From: an uncultured Clostridia bacterium
GTDB lineage: Bacteria > Bacillota > Clostridia > TANB77 > CAG-508
Assembly (NCBI GenBank): GCA_944386165.1
Contig: CALXAA010000014.1
Coordinates: 1 to 42,200, forward strand
DNA length: 42,200 nt
Direction: 5' to 3'
Under the pieces are notes generated by a model, which worked only from the letters and a program-made list of their open reading frames with translations, had not been told where the DNA came from and searched no databases. Positions within the stretch are counted from its first letter, which is position 1, and each line of letters opens with the position of its first letter. The translations under genes and the position numbers were made by a program. Shown here piece by piece: positions 22,468 through 30,126 of the stretch.

Positions 22468-23485
22468 TATAGAATGCAATTATCAAACAAAAATAAATAA
22501 AGAAAATGAATTTATAGCAAGAGTTAAAACAAACCAAAAAGTTTGTATAAAGACTATAAATGCTTATGGAGATAAGTTTAAAGACTTAAATGAATTAATG
22601 ACATTAATAAACTGTAAAGATGGAAAAACACATCATCATCCATTAACAGGACCAATCTATATAAATGAAGCAATACCTGGAGATGTATTAAAAGTACATA
22701 TATATAAAATAGAAGTAAAAGAAATGGCTCAAAGCCTTTCTAAAACTGCAGGAATAGAACCATTAACAAATCTTGGAATTGCTGAAAGAATTCCAGTTAT
22801 TTCACAGAAATGTTCTGAAAGAGAAATTAGTTATACTAATGGAATAAATCTACCATATAAACCAATGATAGGAATGATTGCAGTTTCTTCTGCTATAGAA
22901 AATATAAAAACTGGTCATGCACAAAAAAGAAATGGAGGAAATCTTGATATTCCGTTTGTTACAGAAGAAACAGATATATATCTTCCGGTAGACATAGAAG
23001 GTGCTGGTTTGTATTTAGGAGATGTACACGGATTACAAGGATATGGTGAATTAAGTGGAATAGCTATGGAAGCTTCTAGTAAAGTAATTATAGATGTTGA
23101 AGTATTAAAACCAAGAAAAAAACTAGACAATATTATTATTATAGGAAAAGAACCATTTTCTAAAAAAGAATGTATAGGAATAGTTGGAATAGGAAGCAAA
23201 ATGAATTTAGAAGAAGCTATTTTAGATGCTTTTCAAGGAAGTTATAATTTGCTACAACAATGTATTCCTACGATGTCTCAAAACATGGTAAAATCACTTA
23301 TAACATTAATAGGAAATTCGTTTAATGGTCAGGCATTTTCAAAAACATCAGAATCTACAAATATTATTGTAATTTCAAAAGATGATTTACAAAAAATAAC
23401 AAAAAATAAATATGAGAAACTATCAAAAGAAATAGAAAAAATTTTATTTGAAGAGAAAAATAATAGAAAGGAAAATAAAAAATGA
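22460..23485 (+). CDS. Acetamidase/formamidase family hydrolase
   Basis: A 341-aa FmdA/AmdA-type protein. Family features are GPIYINEAIPGDVLKVHI near residue 70, AQKRNGGNLDIPFVTEETDIYLPVDIEGAGLYLGDVHGLQGYGELSG in the middle, and the later ASSKVIIDVEVLKP. These enzymes hydrolyse short amides to acid and ammonia. Start: ATG 22460 overlaps the stop of the SDR gene, which suggests reinitiation; ATG 22430 and TTG 22445 are in-frame alternatives with poor ribosome spacing. It overlaps the next gene by four bases (ATGA). No amidase is known to be needed in the coformycin route, so its job here is open: it may act on a formamide or amidine intermediate or on a carboxamide. Written positions use the 22460 start. 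Confidence 0.85.
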   Translation: MFNIECNYQTKINKENEFIARVKTNQKVCIKTINAYGDKFKDLNELMTLINCKDGKTHHHPLTGPIYINEAIPGDVLKVHIYKIEVKEMAQSLSKTAGIEPLTNLGIAERIPVISQKCSEREISYTNGINLPYKPMIGMIAVSSAIENIKTGHAQKRNGGNLDIPFVTEETDIYLPVDIEGAGLYLGDVHGLQGYGELSGIAMEASSKVIIDVEVLKPRKKLDNIIIIGKEPFSKKECIGIVGIGSKMNLEEAILDAFQGSYNLLQQCIPTMSQNMVKSLITLIGNSFNGQAFSKTSESTNIIVISKDDLQKITKNKYEKLSKEIEKILFEEKNNRKENKK

Positions 23486-24651
23486 GAGAAAAACCAGTAA
23501 TAAAATTAGGTGCAGGAAAAGGAAAACTTTTACCAGTTTTACAACAATATTTAAAACAATTAGAAATACCAGAAATAGAAAATTCAAGAAAATTAGTACA
23601 TAGATTTGAAAAAGATAATTATATATTGGAAGTTACATTATTAAGATGGGAAGATATAAAAAGATATGCACATGAATTTGATATGATTATATATGGAAGT
23701 GATCAATGGTTAGAAAGTGGTCATAAATCAATGATTTCATTACAATATTTTGAACAAAAAAATTGTAGAATAAGTTTAATGGTAAGAAAAGAACAAAAAG
23801 ATATGCCAATTCAATATTTTAGAGAAAGAAAAGTTGCAACAAGTTATACTAATTTAGCAAAAGAATATTTAGGAATAAAAGAAGGAAATATAGTAAAAAT
23901 TTCTGGAAGTGTAGAAGCGGCAGTAACATTAGGGTGGGCTGATAGTATATTTGATGTCATAGAAACGGGAAAGAGTGCAGAAGATAATGGATTAGTAGAA
24001 TATAAACCTTTTGTAAAATTTGGAGCAATATTAGCAACAAAAAAGGCAGAAAAAATACCTTTGTTTGAAGATGTGGGACTAATTAAAAAACAGAAAAAAG
24101 GAAAAATAATAGCATTTGATGGATTAGATGGTTCTGGAAAATCAACACTTGCAAAATATTTAGTGCAAAATCCAATACTAAATTCAAATTCGACAGTATT
24201 AATTACGCCATATTCAGGTTCAATAGGAAGTCAAGCAAAATCATTATGGAATGCAGGTAAATATTTTGAATGGGCAACAATTATTGGAAAAAATCATTGG
24301 AAAGCACCAGAGAATGTAAATAGTATATTTGATAGGTCAATTTTAACATTTTTGACAGATTTGATTGATGAAGGATTACCAGAAGAAAAAATATTAGAAG
24401 CAATAATGTCATGGAAACCATTACCAGATATATTATTTTTCTGTGATATTCCACCACAAATATCATTAGAAAGAAGAACACAAGATAAAGATCAATTTGA
24501 TGAATTAAAATCATTAGAAAAATATTATGTTTTATATAAAAAGGCTATTAATTTTGTAGAAACACACAATTTAGTGAAAATTATAAATTTAGATACAAAT
24601 ATGCCAATAGAAGACTGTATAAAACAAGTGGAAAAAAGTATAAAAAAATAG
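23482..24651 (+). CDS. HisG (ATP phosphoribosyltransferase) - thymidylate-kinase-like fusion
   Basis: A 389-aa two-domain enzyme. Residues 1-195 are a short-form HisG domain: IKLGAGKGKLLPVLQQ, VTLLRWEDIKRYAHEFDMIIYG, KVATSYTNLAKEYL and the PRPP-binding stretch SGSVEAAVTLGWADSIFDVIETG (about 141-163). HisG joins ATP and PRPP to give N1-phosphoribosyl-ATP. Residues 208-389 are a P-loop kinase of thymidylate-kinase type, with DGLDGSGKST at 213-222, DRS near 280 and the lid-like ERRTQDKDQFDE. Short-form HisG needs HisZ in histidine synthesis, and no hisZ is here. PenA of the pentostatin cluster is also a HisG homologue. The kinase could phosphorylate the product nucleotide or provide resistance; that is inference. 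Four-base overlap with the upstream gene implies coupling. Confidence 0.87.
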   Translation: MREKPVIKLGAGKGKLLPVLQQYLKQLEIPEIENSRKLVHRFEKDNYILEVTLLRWEDIKRYAHEFDMIIYGSDQWLESGHKSMISLQYFEQKNCRISLMVRKEQKDMPIQYFRERKVATSYTNLAKEYLGIKEGNIVKISGSVEAAVTLGWADSIFDVIETGKSAEDNGLVEYKPFVKFGAILATKKAEKIPLFEDVGLIKKQKKGKIIAFDGLDGSGKSTLAKYLVQNPILNSNSTVLITPYSGSIGSQAKSLWNAGKYFEWATIIGKNHWKAPENVNSIFDRSILTFLTDLIDEGLPEEKILEAIMSWKPLPDILFFCDIPPQISLERRTQDKDQFDELKSLEKYYVLYKKAINFVETHNLVKIINLDTNMPIEDCIKQVEKSIKK

Positions 24652-24672
24652 AAAAGGAGAAAAAGTGGAAAA

Positions 24673-25827
24673 ATGTATAAAAAAATAGTAGTTGAAGGAA
24701 AATCAAAAAAAATATATGAAATAAATGAAAATACATATTTTATGTGTTTCAAACCACATCTAAGATCAATAACTTCAAAAAGAGAAGAAAATATAAAAGA
24801 AACTGATAAAGAAAGATTAATAAGTAATATGTATTTTATGAATCTGTTGGAAAAAAATGGGATAAAAACACAAATAAAAAGTAATAAAATTGAAGAAATT
24901 GATGGGGAAAAAGGTATATTAGTTGAAAAGGTAAAAACAATACCAATTGAATTCATATGCAGATATTATGCTGCAGGAAGTATTGTACGATTATATCCAA
25001 GTTTGGTAAAAGAAGGTCAAAAATTAAAAACACCATTATACAAATTTGATTTAAAACAAGATATAAAAGTTGCAGGAGTTGATGATCCAACTTTAAATGA
25101 AAATTATATTATAGGTTTAGAAATTTTAACCAAAGAACAATTTGAAAAAGCTAAAACAATATTAATAAAAGTAGGAGAAATAATAAGAAAAGATTTAGAA
25201 AGAAAAAGTATAAAATTAATAGATATGAAAATGGAAATGGGATTTGATCAAAATGGAGATATAATAGTAATTGATGAAATTTCACAAGATTGCATTAGAG
25301 CAAATGATATGCAAACAGGAAAATCACTTACAAAAGATACATTTAGACAATTAAAAAGTGATGAAGTGGTACTTGAATGTTATAAAGAATTTAATAGTCG
25401 ATTAAGAAATTTAGAGTACATATATGAATATATAAGAGATAATAATTCAATCACAAAAGAAATGTCAAATACAAAGAAAATAATACAAGAATTAATCCAA
25501 AAAGAACAAAATACAATAGATTTTTGCAATAAGAAAATTGAGGCAGAAAAACAAGAAATTGAAGAAGCAAAAATAGGAAAACATTTTCATGAAAATATGA
25601 CTAAAAGAAAAATTTTAGTAAATGAAATATCACAATATATATATTGGAAAATAATAGTTGCTGTTTCAAATTACAAATATTTTAACGTAGAAAAAGAAAT
25701 TGTTAAAATTTTAAAAGATATAGATATTACAAAAATTGGAGAAAAAGAACCAATAACAGTAGAAGAAATAATTCAACATGAAATAGAAAAAATGAAAGAA
25801 AAAGAATATTTAAAAGAGGTGATATAG
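24673..25827 (+). CDS. SAICAR-synthetase (PurC) - HisE-like fusion (PenC/CofB-like role)
   Basis: A 384-aa fusion. Residues 1-240 are a PurC domain: VVEGKSKKIYEI, VKTIPIEFICRYYAAGSIVRL, GVDDPTLNENYIIGLEI, IKLIDMKMEMGFDQNGDIIVIDEIS and DCIRANDMQTGKSLTKD. The usual FKDDATAFNGEK loop is replaced (FKPHLRSITSKREEN) and SPDTCR reads SQDCIR, so it is not a housekeeping SAICAR synthetase. Residues 255-384 are helical and resemble the HisE/MazG fold, with acidic KIEAEKQEIEEAKIG and NEISQYIYWKIIVAVSN. HisE removes pyrophosphate from phosphoribosyl-ATP. In coformycin biosynthesis the PurC homologue CofB converts the histidine branch-point intermediate to 8-ketocoformycin phosphate. The PurC call is strong, HisE moderate, function inferred. 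Confidence 0.83.
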   Translation: MYKKIVVEGKSKKIYEINENTYFMCFKPHLRSITSKREENIKETDKERLISNMYFMNLLEKNGIKTQIKSNKIEEIDGEKGILVEKVKTIPIEFICRYYAAGSIVRLYPSLVKEGQKLKTPLYKFDLKQDIKVAGVDDPTLNENYIIGLEILTKEQFEKAKTILIKVGEIIRKDLERKSIKLIDMKMEMGFDQNGDIIVIDEISQDCIRANDMQTGKSLTKDTFRQLKSDEVVLECYKEFNSRLRNLEYIYEYIRDNNSITKEMSNTKKIIQELIQKEQNTIDFCNKKIEAEKQEIEEAKIGKHFHENMTKRKILVNEISQYIYWKIIVAVSNYKYFNVEKEIVKILKDIDITKIGEKEPITVEEIIQHEIEKMKEKEYLKEVI

Positions 25828-25829
25828 TT

Positions 25830-26789
25830 ATGATAATACCTTCAATTGATATAATGGGAGGAAAAGCCGTTCAATTAATACAAGGAAAAGAAAAGGTTTA
25901 CGAGAATGAGAATATAGATGATATGCTAGAACAATATAGATTATTTCCAGAGATAAATGTAATAGACATTGATTCTGCAATGGGAAAAGGAGATAATAAA
26001 GAGCTAATAAAAAAGATGTGCCAAAAAGTAGATTGTAACATAGGAGGAGGAATTCGAAGTATTGAACTAGCTGAAGAATATATTGAAGCAGGAGCTAAAA
26101 GAATAATAATAGGAACGAAAGCAAGTAAAGAATTTCTTGAACAACTTCCAAAAGAAAAAGTCATTGTAGCACTTGATACAAAGAATGGAAAATTAGCAAC
26201 ACATGGATGGCAAAAATTAGAAAATGAAGATATATACAAAAAAATGCAGGAACTTGAAAGTTATTGTGAAAAATATTTGATTACTAATGTAAATGTTGAA
26301 GGTTTAAATTCAGGAACAGATTTGCATTTTTTTCAAACATTAGTTGGAAAAACAAAAAATGATATTATGGTAGCAGGAGGAATAACAACATTAGAAGAAA
26401 TAAAGGCAATACATGAATTAGGATTTAACCAAGTTCTTGGAATGGCAATAACATCAGGAAAATTAAATTTAGTAGATTGTTATATAAAAATTATGAATTT
26501 TCAAAAACAATATGGATTAATTCCAACAATTGTACAAGACATTGAAACAAAAGAAGTATTAATGCTTGCATACTCAAATGAAGATAGTATAAAAAAGACA
26601 TTCGAATTAAAATTAGCAACATATTATAGTAGAAGTAGAAAACAATTATGGACAAAAGGAGAAAAAAGTGGTAATATACAAAAAATAGAAAAAATTTATT
26701 TAGACTGTGACACAGATACATTATTATTTTTGGTAAAACAAAAGGGAGTAGCATGCCACAGAAATAAGAGAACCTGTTTTGATGTGTAG
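25830..26789 (+). CDS. HisA-HisI fusion (ProFAR isomerase and PR-AMP cyclohydrolase)
   Basis: A 319-aa bifunctional enzyme. Residues 1-225 form a HisA TIM barrel: IPSIDIMGGKAVQL with Asp7, NIGGGIRSIELAEEYIEAGAKRIIIGT, VALDTKNG with Asp116 followed by THGWQ (HisA rather than HisF), and VAGGITTLEEI. Residues 228-319 are HisI: GLIPTIVQDIETKEVLMLAYSNEDS, YYSRSRKQLWTKGEKSGN, the Mg site D292-C-D-T-D296 and zinc Cys309/Cys316. Together they convert phosphoribosyl-AMP to ProFAR and then PRFAR. HisI is usually fused to HisE, so a HisA-HisI fusion is unusual. All catalytic residues appear intact. It starts two bases after the PurC-HisE stop. Confidence 0.9.
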   Translation: MIIPSIDIMGGKAVQLIQGKEKVYENENIDDMLEQYRLFPEINVIDIDSAMGKGDNKELIKKMCQKVDCNIGGGIRSIELAEEYIEAGAKRIIIGTKASKEFLEQLPKEKVIVALDTKNGKLATHGWQKLENEDIYKKMQELESYCEKYLITNVNVEGLNSGTDLHFFQTLVGKTKNDIMVAGGITTLEEIKAIHELGFNQVLGMAITSGKLNLVDCYIKIMNFQKQYGLIPTIVQDIETKEVLMLAYSNEDSIKKTFELKLATYYSRSRKQLWTKGEKSGNIQKIEKIYLDCDTDTLLFLVKQKGVACHRNKRTCFDV

Positions 26790-26805
26790 AAAGGAAAGTT
26801 TAAGA

Positions 26806-27561
26806 ATGAATGTCAAAATTAATGTGGTTATATTTACTACAGATAATAAAGAAAGAAAAGATGTAAGAAAATTAAGAGAAAAAAAATTACAAATAGTTTT
26901 AGATGAAAACAATAATTTACCAACATTTGATATTAATAATAAAGAAGAAGCTAAAATTACAGCATGTAATAAAATAATAGAAATGTTTGGAATTTCAAAA
27001 TTTTATATAGAACAATTATATACTTGGGCAGATCCTCAATATTATGATGAAACTCATGAAATATTAATTACATATCTAGTAATAATAAACAAAAATAATA
27101 TTCAAAAAAATATAGAAAATTTAAGTTTTTATGATATAACAATTAAAGATGAAGATGTAAATTTTCAAAAAGTTACTCTAGAAAGTGAAAAGAAAAATAT
27201 AGAATATAAAATAGAAACTTATACAAGAAAAGAAAGGGATAGTATAGAATATATGAATAAATTATTTGGAGATTCAGAAATCTGTGAACTAAATGCAATT
27301 ATAATTCATACAGGTTTAAAAAGATTGAGAAATAGAATTGATAATACAAATATTGCTTTTAGTTTTTTAGAAGAAGAATTTACTATTTCAGAATTACAAC
27401 AAGTTTATGAAATAATTTTGGATAAAAAATTAGTATCAGCTAATTTTAGAAAAAAGATTGAACCTATGATAAAAAAGACAGACCAAATAGTTAAAGAATC
27501 AGCATATAGACCATCTGCTAGATATAAATTTAATGAAAACTATTTGAAAAATTGGGTATAA
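26806..27561 (+). CDS. NrtR-like regulator, degenerate Nudix plus winged helix
   Basis: A 251-aa protein with the layout of NrtR-type regulators. The N-terminal Nudix-fold part has FYIEQLYTWADPQYYDETHEILITYLVII (about residues 63-91). The C-terminal winged-helix domain is ELNAIIIHTGLKRLRNRIDN, FTISELQQVYEIILDKKLVSANFRKKI and SARYKFNENY. The Nudix box is not conserved: the region expected to hold GX5EX7REUXEEXGU reads as a plain Lys/Glu helix, so hydrolysis is unlikely and ligand sensing more likely. ATG 26806 is chosen because AAAGGA lies ten bases upstream; readings from 26779/26782 start inside the HisI coding end. As last gene of the operon it may regulate it by binding a product nucleotide. 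That role is inference. Confidence 0.78.
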   Translation: MNVKINVVIFTTDNKERKDVRKLREKKLQIVLDENNNLPTFDINNKEEAKITACNKIIEMFGISKFYIEQLYTWADPQYYDETHEILITYLVIINKNNIQKNIENLSFYDITIKDEDVNFQKVTLESEKKNIEYKIETYTRKERDSIEYMNKLFGDSEICELNAIIIHTGLKRLRNRIDNTNIAFSFLEEEFTISELQQVYEIILDKKLVSANFRKKIEPMIKKTDQIVKESAYRPSARYKFNENYLKNWV

Positions 27562-27573
27562 AATAAAAGTCAG

Positions 27574-27608
27574 AGAGAGTTTCAATGTATGAAACTCTCT
27601 TGAATTTT
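27574..27608. terminator. Bidirectional terminator, operon and glmS
   Basis: AGAGAGTTTCA (27574-27584) pairs perfectly with TGAAACTCTCT (27590-27600) over a 5-base loop, with TGAATTTTTC after it. Confidence 0.88.
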
Positions 27609-27609
27609 T

Positions 27610-29451
27610 CTATTCAACTGTTACAGATTTTGCTAAATTTCTTGGTTTATCAACATCTAATCCTTTTTCTTTAGAAATGTAGTATGAAAGTAATTGTAAA
27701 GGAATAATTGAAAGTATTGGTGATAATAAAACATTTACATCAGGAACAGTAATAATAGTATCAAAATTATTAGCAGGTAATTCTTGGTTTGTAATAACTA
27801 ATGTTTTTGCACCACGAGTTATAACTTCTTGAATATTACTAATTGTTTTTTCAACTAATTTAGGGTCAGTAATAATACTTATAACTGTAATTCCATTTTC
27901 AATTAAAGCAATTGGACCATGTTTTAATTCACCTGCAGCATATGCTTCTGAATGAATATAAGAAATTTCTTTTAACTTTAAAGAAGCTTCTAATGCTGTA
28001 TTATAATCAACACCTCTTCCTAAGAAAAATACATCTTTTTCTTGATATATTTTTTTTGCAAATTCTTGAATTCTTTTTGAGCTTTTTAATGCAATTTCTA
28101 TTTTGTTTGGAAGGTCTAATAATTCCTTTTTCAAATCTTTTAATTCAAAAACTGAAGCTGTTTCTAATATTTCTGCAAAATATATAGCTAATAAACTTAA
28201 TAAAACTATTTGAGAAGTATATGCTTTTGTTGAAGCCACAGCTATTTCTGGACCTGCATGTGTATAAATAGAATAGTCTGCTTCTCTTGTAATAGAACTG
28301 CCAATTACATTAGAAACTGCAAGAGTTGTAGCACCTTTTGATTTTGATAATTTTAATGCTGCAATTGTATCTGCTGTTTCTCCAGATTGTGAAATGAAAA
28401 TACATAAAGTATTTTTATCTATAATAGGATCTCTATATCTAAATTCTGAAGCAATATCAACTGTTACAGGAATTCTGCAAAGTTTTTCAATTGCAATTTT
28501 TCCAGATAGTCCTGCATGCATTGCAGTGCCACAGGCTATAATATATATTTTGTTAATACTTGTAAGAAATTTTTTTGTAAATTTTAAATCATCAAAATTA
28601 CATTGCTCATTTTCTGGTAAGCGAGAGCCTATAGTTTCTCTTATAGCAGTTGGTTGTTCATGTATTTCTTTTAACATATAATCTTCAAAACCATTTTTAT
28701 CAGCAGAACTTGCAGACCATTCAATATTTTTAACATTTTTATTAATTTTATTTAAATCAATATCATAAAAATCTACTTTATCTCTTGATAGAACAGCAAA
28801 TTCATTATCATTTAAAAGATAAAAATCTTTAGTAAATGATAAAATCGCAGGTATATCAGAAGATACATAACATTCTCCATCACCTTTTCCGATTACAAGA
28901 GGACTGTCTTTTCTAACAACAATCATATTATCTGGCATATATTTTGAAATTACTTGAATTGCATAACTTCCTTTTAAATCTTTGCATGTATGTTGAACAG
29001 CTCTTAAAATTCTATCTTTATCATTGTTTTTATCTTTAGTGTAATAATAATGTATCAAATTTGGGATAACTTCAGTATCTGTTTGAGAATAAAAAGTATA
29101 TCCATTTTTCTCCAAAAATTCTTTTAAATCACTATAATTTTCTATGATTCCATTATGAACAACAGCAAAATTTTTACTGTTATCTAAATGAGGGTGAGAG
29201 TTTTCTTTAGATGGTTTTCCATGGGTAGCCCATCTAGTATGAGCAATTCCTATTGTTCCTTGTAAATCATCAATACCTTTTAAATTATATAAATTTTTTA
29301 CTCTTCCTTTATCTTTCATAACAGAAAGACCATCTTTTTCAATTGTAGCAATTCCTGCTGAATCATAACCTCTGTATTCTAGTCTTAAAAGACCATTAAT
29401 TAATATAGGTGTAGCTTTTTTGCTTCCTATATATCCAATAATTCCACACAT
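27610..29451 (-). CDS. glmS: Glutamine-fructose-6-phosphate aminotransferase GlmS
   Basis: A 613-aa enzyme making glucosamine-6-phosphate for cell-wall synthesis. It begins MCGIIGYIG with the N-terminal nucleophile Cys, has the glutaminase motifs HTRWATHGKPS and HNGIIENY, then two SIS sugar-binding domains (ACGTAMHAGLSGK, FISQSGETADTIAALK, ASTKAYTSQ) and the conserved end KPRNLAKSVTVE. Length is normal. AGGAGG precedes the ATG. The leader carries a glmS ribozyme, so the mRNA is cleaved when the product accumulates. Confidence 0.97.
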   Translation of the reverse strand: MCGIIGYIGSKKATPILINGLLRLEYRGYDSAGIATIEKDGLSVMKDKGRVKNLYNLKGIDDLQGTIGIAHTRWATHGKPSKENSHPHLDNSKNFAVVHNGIIENYSDLKEFLEKNGYTFYSQTDTEVIPNLIHYYYTKDKNNDKDRILRAVQHTCKDLKGSYAIQVISKYMPDNMIVVRKDSPLVIGKGDGECYVSSDIPAILSFTKDFYLLNDNEFAVLSRDKVDFYDIDLNKINKNVKNIEWSASSADKNGFEDYMLKEIHEQPTAIRETIGSRLPENEQCNFDDLKFTKKFLTSINKIYIIACGTAMHAGLSGKIAIEKLCRIPVTVDIASEFRYRDPIIDKNTLCIFISQSGETADTIAALKLSKSKGATTLAVSNVIGSSITREADYSIYTHAGPEIAVASTKAYTSQIVLLSLLAIYFAEILETASVFELKDLKKELLDLPNKIEIALKSSKRIQEFAKKIYQEKDVFFLGRGVDYNTALEASLKLKEISYIHSEAYAAGELKHGPIALIENGITVISIITDPKLVEKTISNIQEVITRGAKTLVITNQELPANNFDTIITVPDVNVLLSPILSIIPLQLLSYYISKEKGLDVDKPRNLAKSVTVE

Positions 29452-29539
29452 TGTGAATACCTCCTAAAAAATTTTAAATTGTGGAATTGAAATATACAGC
29501 TTATGCATTAATGTCTGTTATAATATTTCTACTATTTTT

Positions 29540-29652
29540 TGTTTAATGCTTTGGACTAAGCAATCCACTAGAGCATCCGCCGAAAAATTCGATAAACTCT
29601 AGACCTCGTCAACTATTTCTATTAATATATATATTATTAGTTCTGGCGCTTG
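29540..29652 (-). ncRNA. glmS ribozyme/riboswitch
   Basis: On the minus strand the leader shows the ribozyme core in order: the cleavage site before GCGCCAGAAC (cut expected between 29650 and 29649), the P2 loop, GTTGACGAGGTC, TTTATCGAA, TTCGGCGGATGC and the P3/P4 helix GGATTGCTTAGTCC. Glucosamine-6-phosphate acts as cofactor for self-cleavage and shuts down glmS. Confidence 0.95.
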
Positions 29653-29710
29653 ATTTACTACAATACTCCTTTCTTTATAAATTTGATATGAATATTTCAA
29701 TTTCTATATT

Positions 29711-29739
29711 ATATTACAACATTTTTTCTTTTGTAGCAA
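29711..29739 (-). promoter_or_regulatory. Probable glmS promoter
   Basis: Minus strand: TTGCTA (29739-29734), 17 bp, TAATAT (29716-29711). TATAAT lies three bases further on as an alternative -10. Confidence 0.55.
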
Positions 29740-29799
29740 GTACTTTTTTATTATCATAATAAATAACAATAAATTTTTTGCAAAATTATGCAAAATCAG

Positions 29800-29829
29800 T
29801 TGACAAGCTAAAGATAAATGTGGTAAAAT
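29800..29829 (+). promoter_or_regulatory. Promoter of rpoB-rpoC
   Basis: TTGACA (29800-29805), 18 bp, TAAAAT (29824-29829). The resulting leader is about 290 nt and contains no ribosomal-protein gene. Confidence 0.75.
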
Positions 29830-29994
29830 TATATGCGTATAAATTTGCAAAATGGTAATTTGTTACATTTCACATAATAATTTTTTGGGATACCAAAGTA
29901 TAGTAAAATGTATATTTTGAATCAAAAACAAATTACTAAAAAATTAATTCAAAACGGATAAAATTTAGAAAAATAAGAATTAAATATAAAAGAG

Positions 29995-30040
29995 GCAAAG
30001 CAGAGAAAATTGTAGGAGCAGACAATTATCGAAACTTTGC
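29995..30040 (+). promoter_or_regulatory. Structured RNA element in the rpoB leader
   Basis: Outer stem GCAAAG (29995-30000)/CTTTGC (30035-30040), a purine-rich 7 x 7 internal loop, and inner stem AATTGT/ACAATT with loop AGGAGCAG. It could be a protein-binding site such as a ribosomal-protein autoregulatory leader. I cannot match it to a known class. Confidence 0.5.
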
Positions 30041-30126
30041 TAAATTATATTATAAGAGGGGATTTTTCTAATTTAAATATTTATCAACATTTTAACTGCT
30101 TAATATTTTATAAGGAGTGATTTTTT

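Noticed and set aside
23482..26789. Ordinary histidine biosynthesis operon
   Set aside because: Only the first four steps are present. hisF, hisH, hisB, hisC and hisD are missing, and a PurC homologue, an SDR and an amidase are co-transcribed instead.
29995..30040. Known L10 leader class
   Set aside because: The stem-loop does not show the full consensus I know for L10 leaders, so it is listed only as an unclassified structure.
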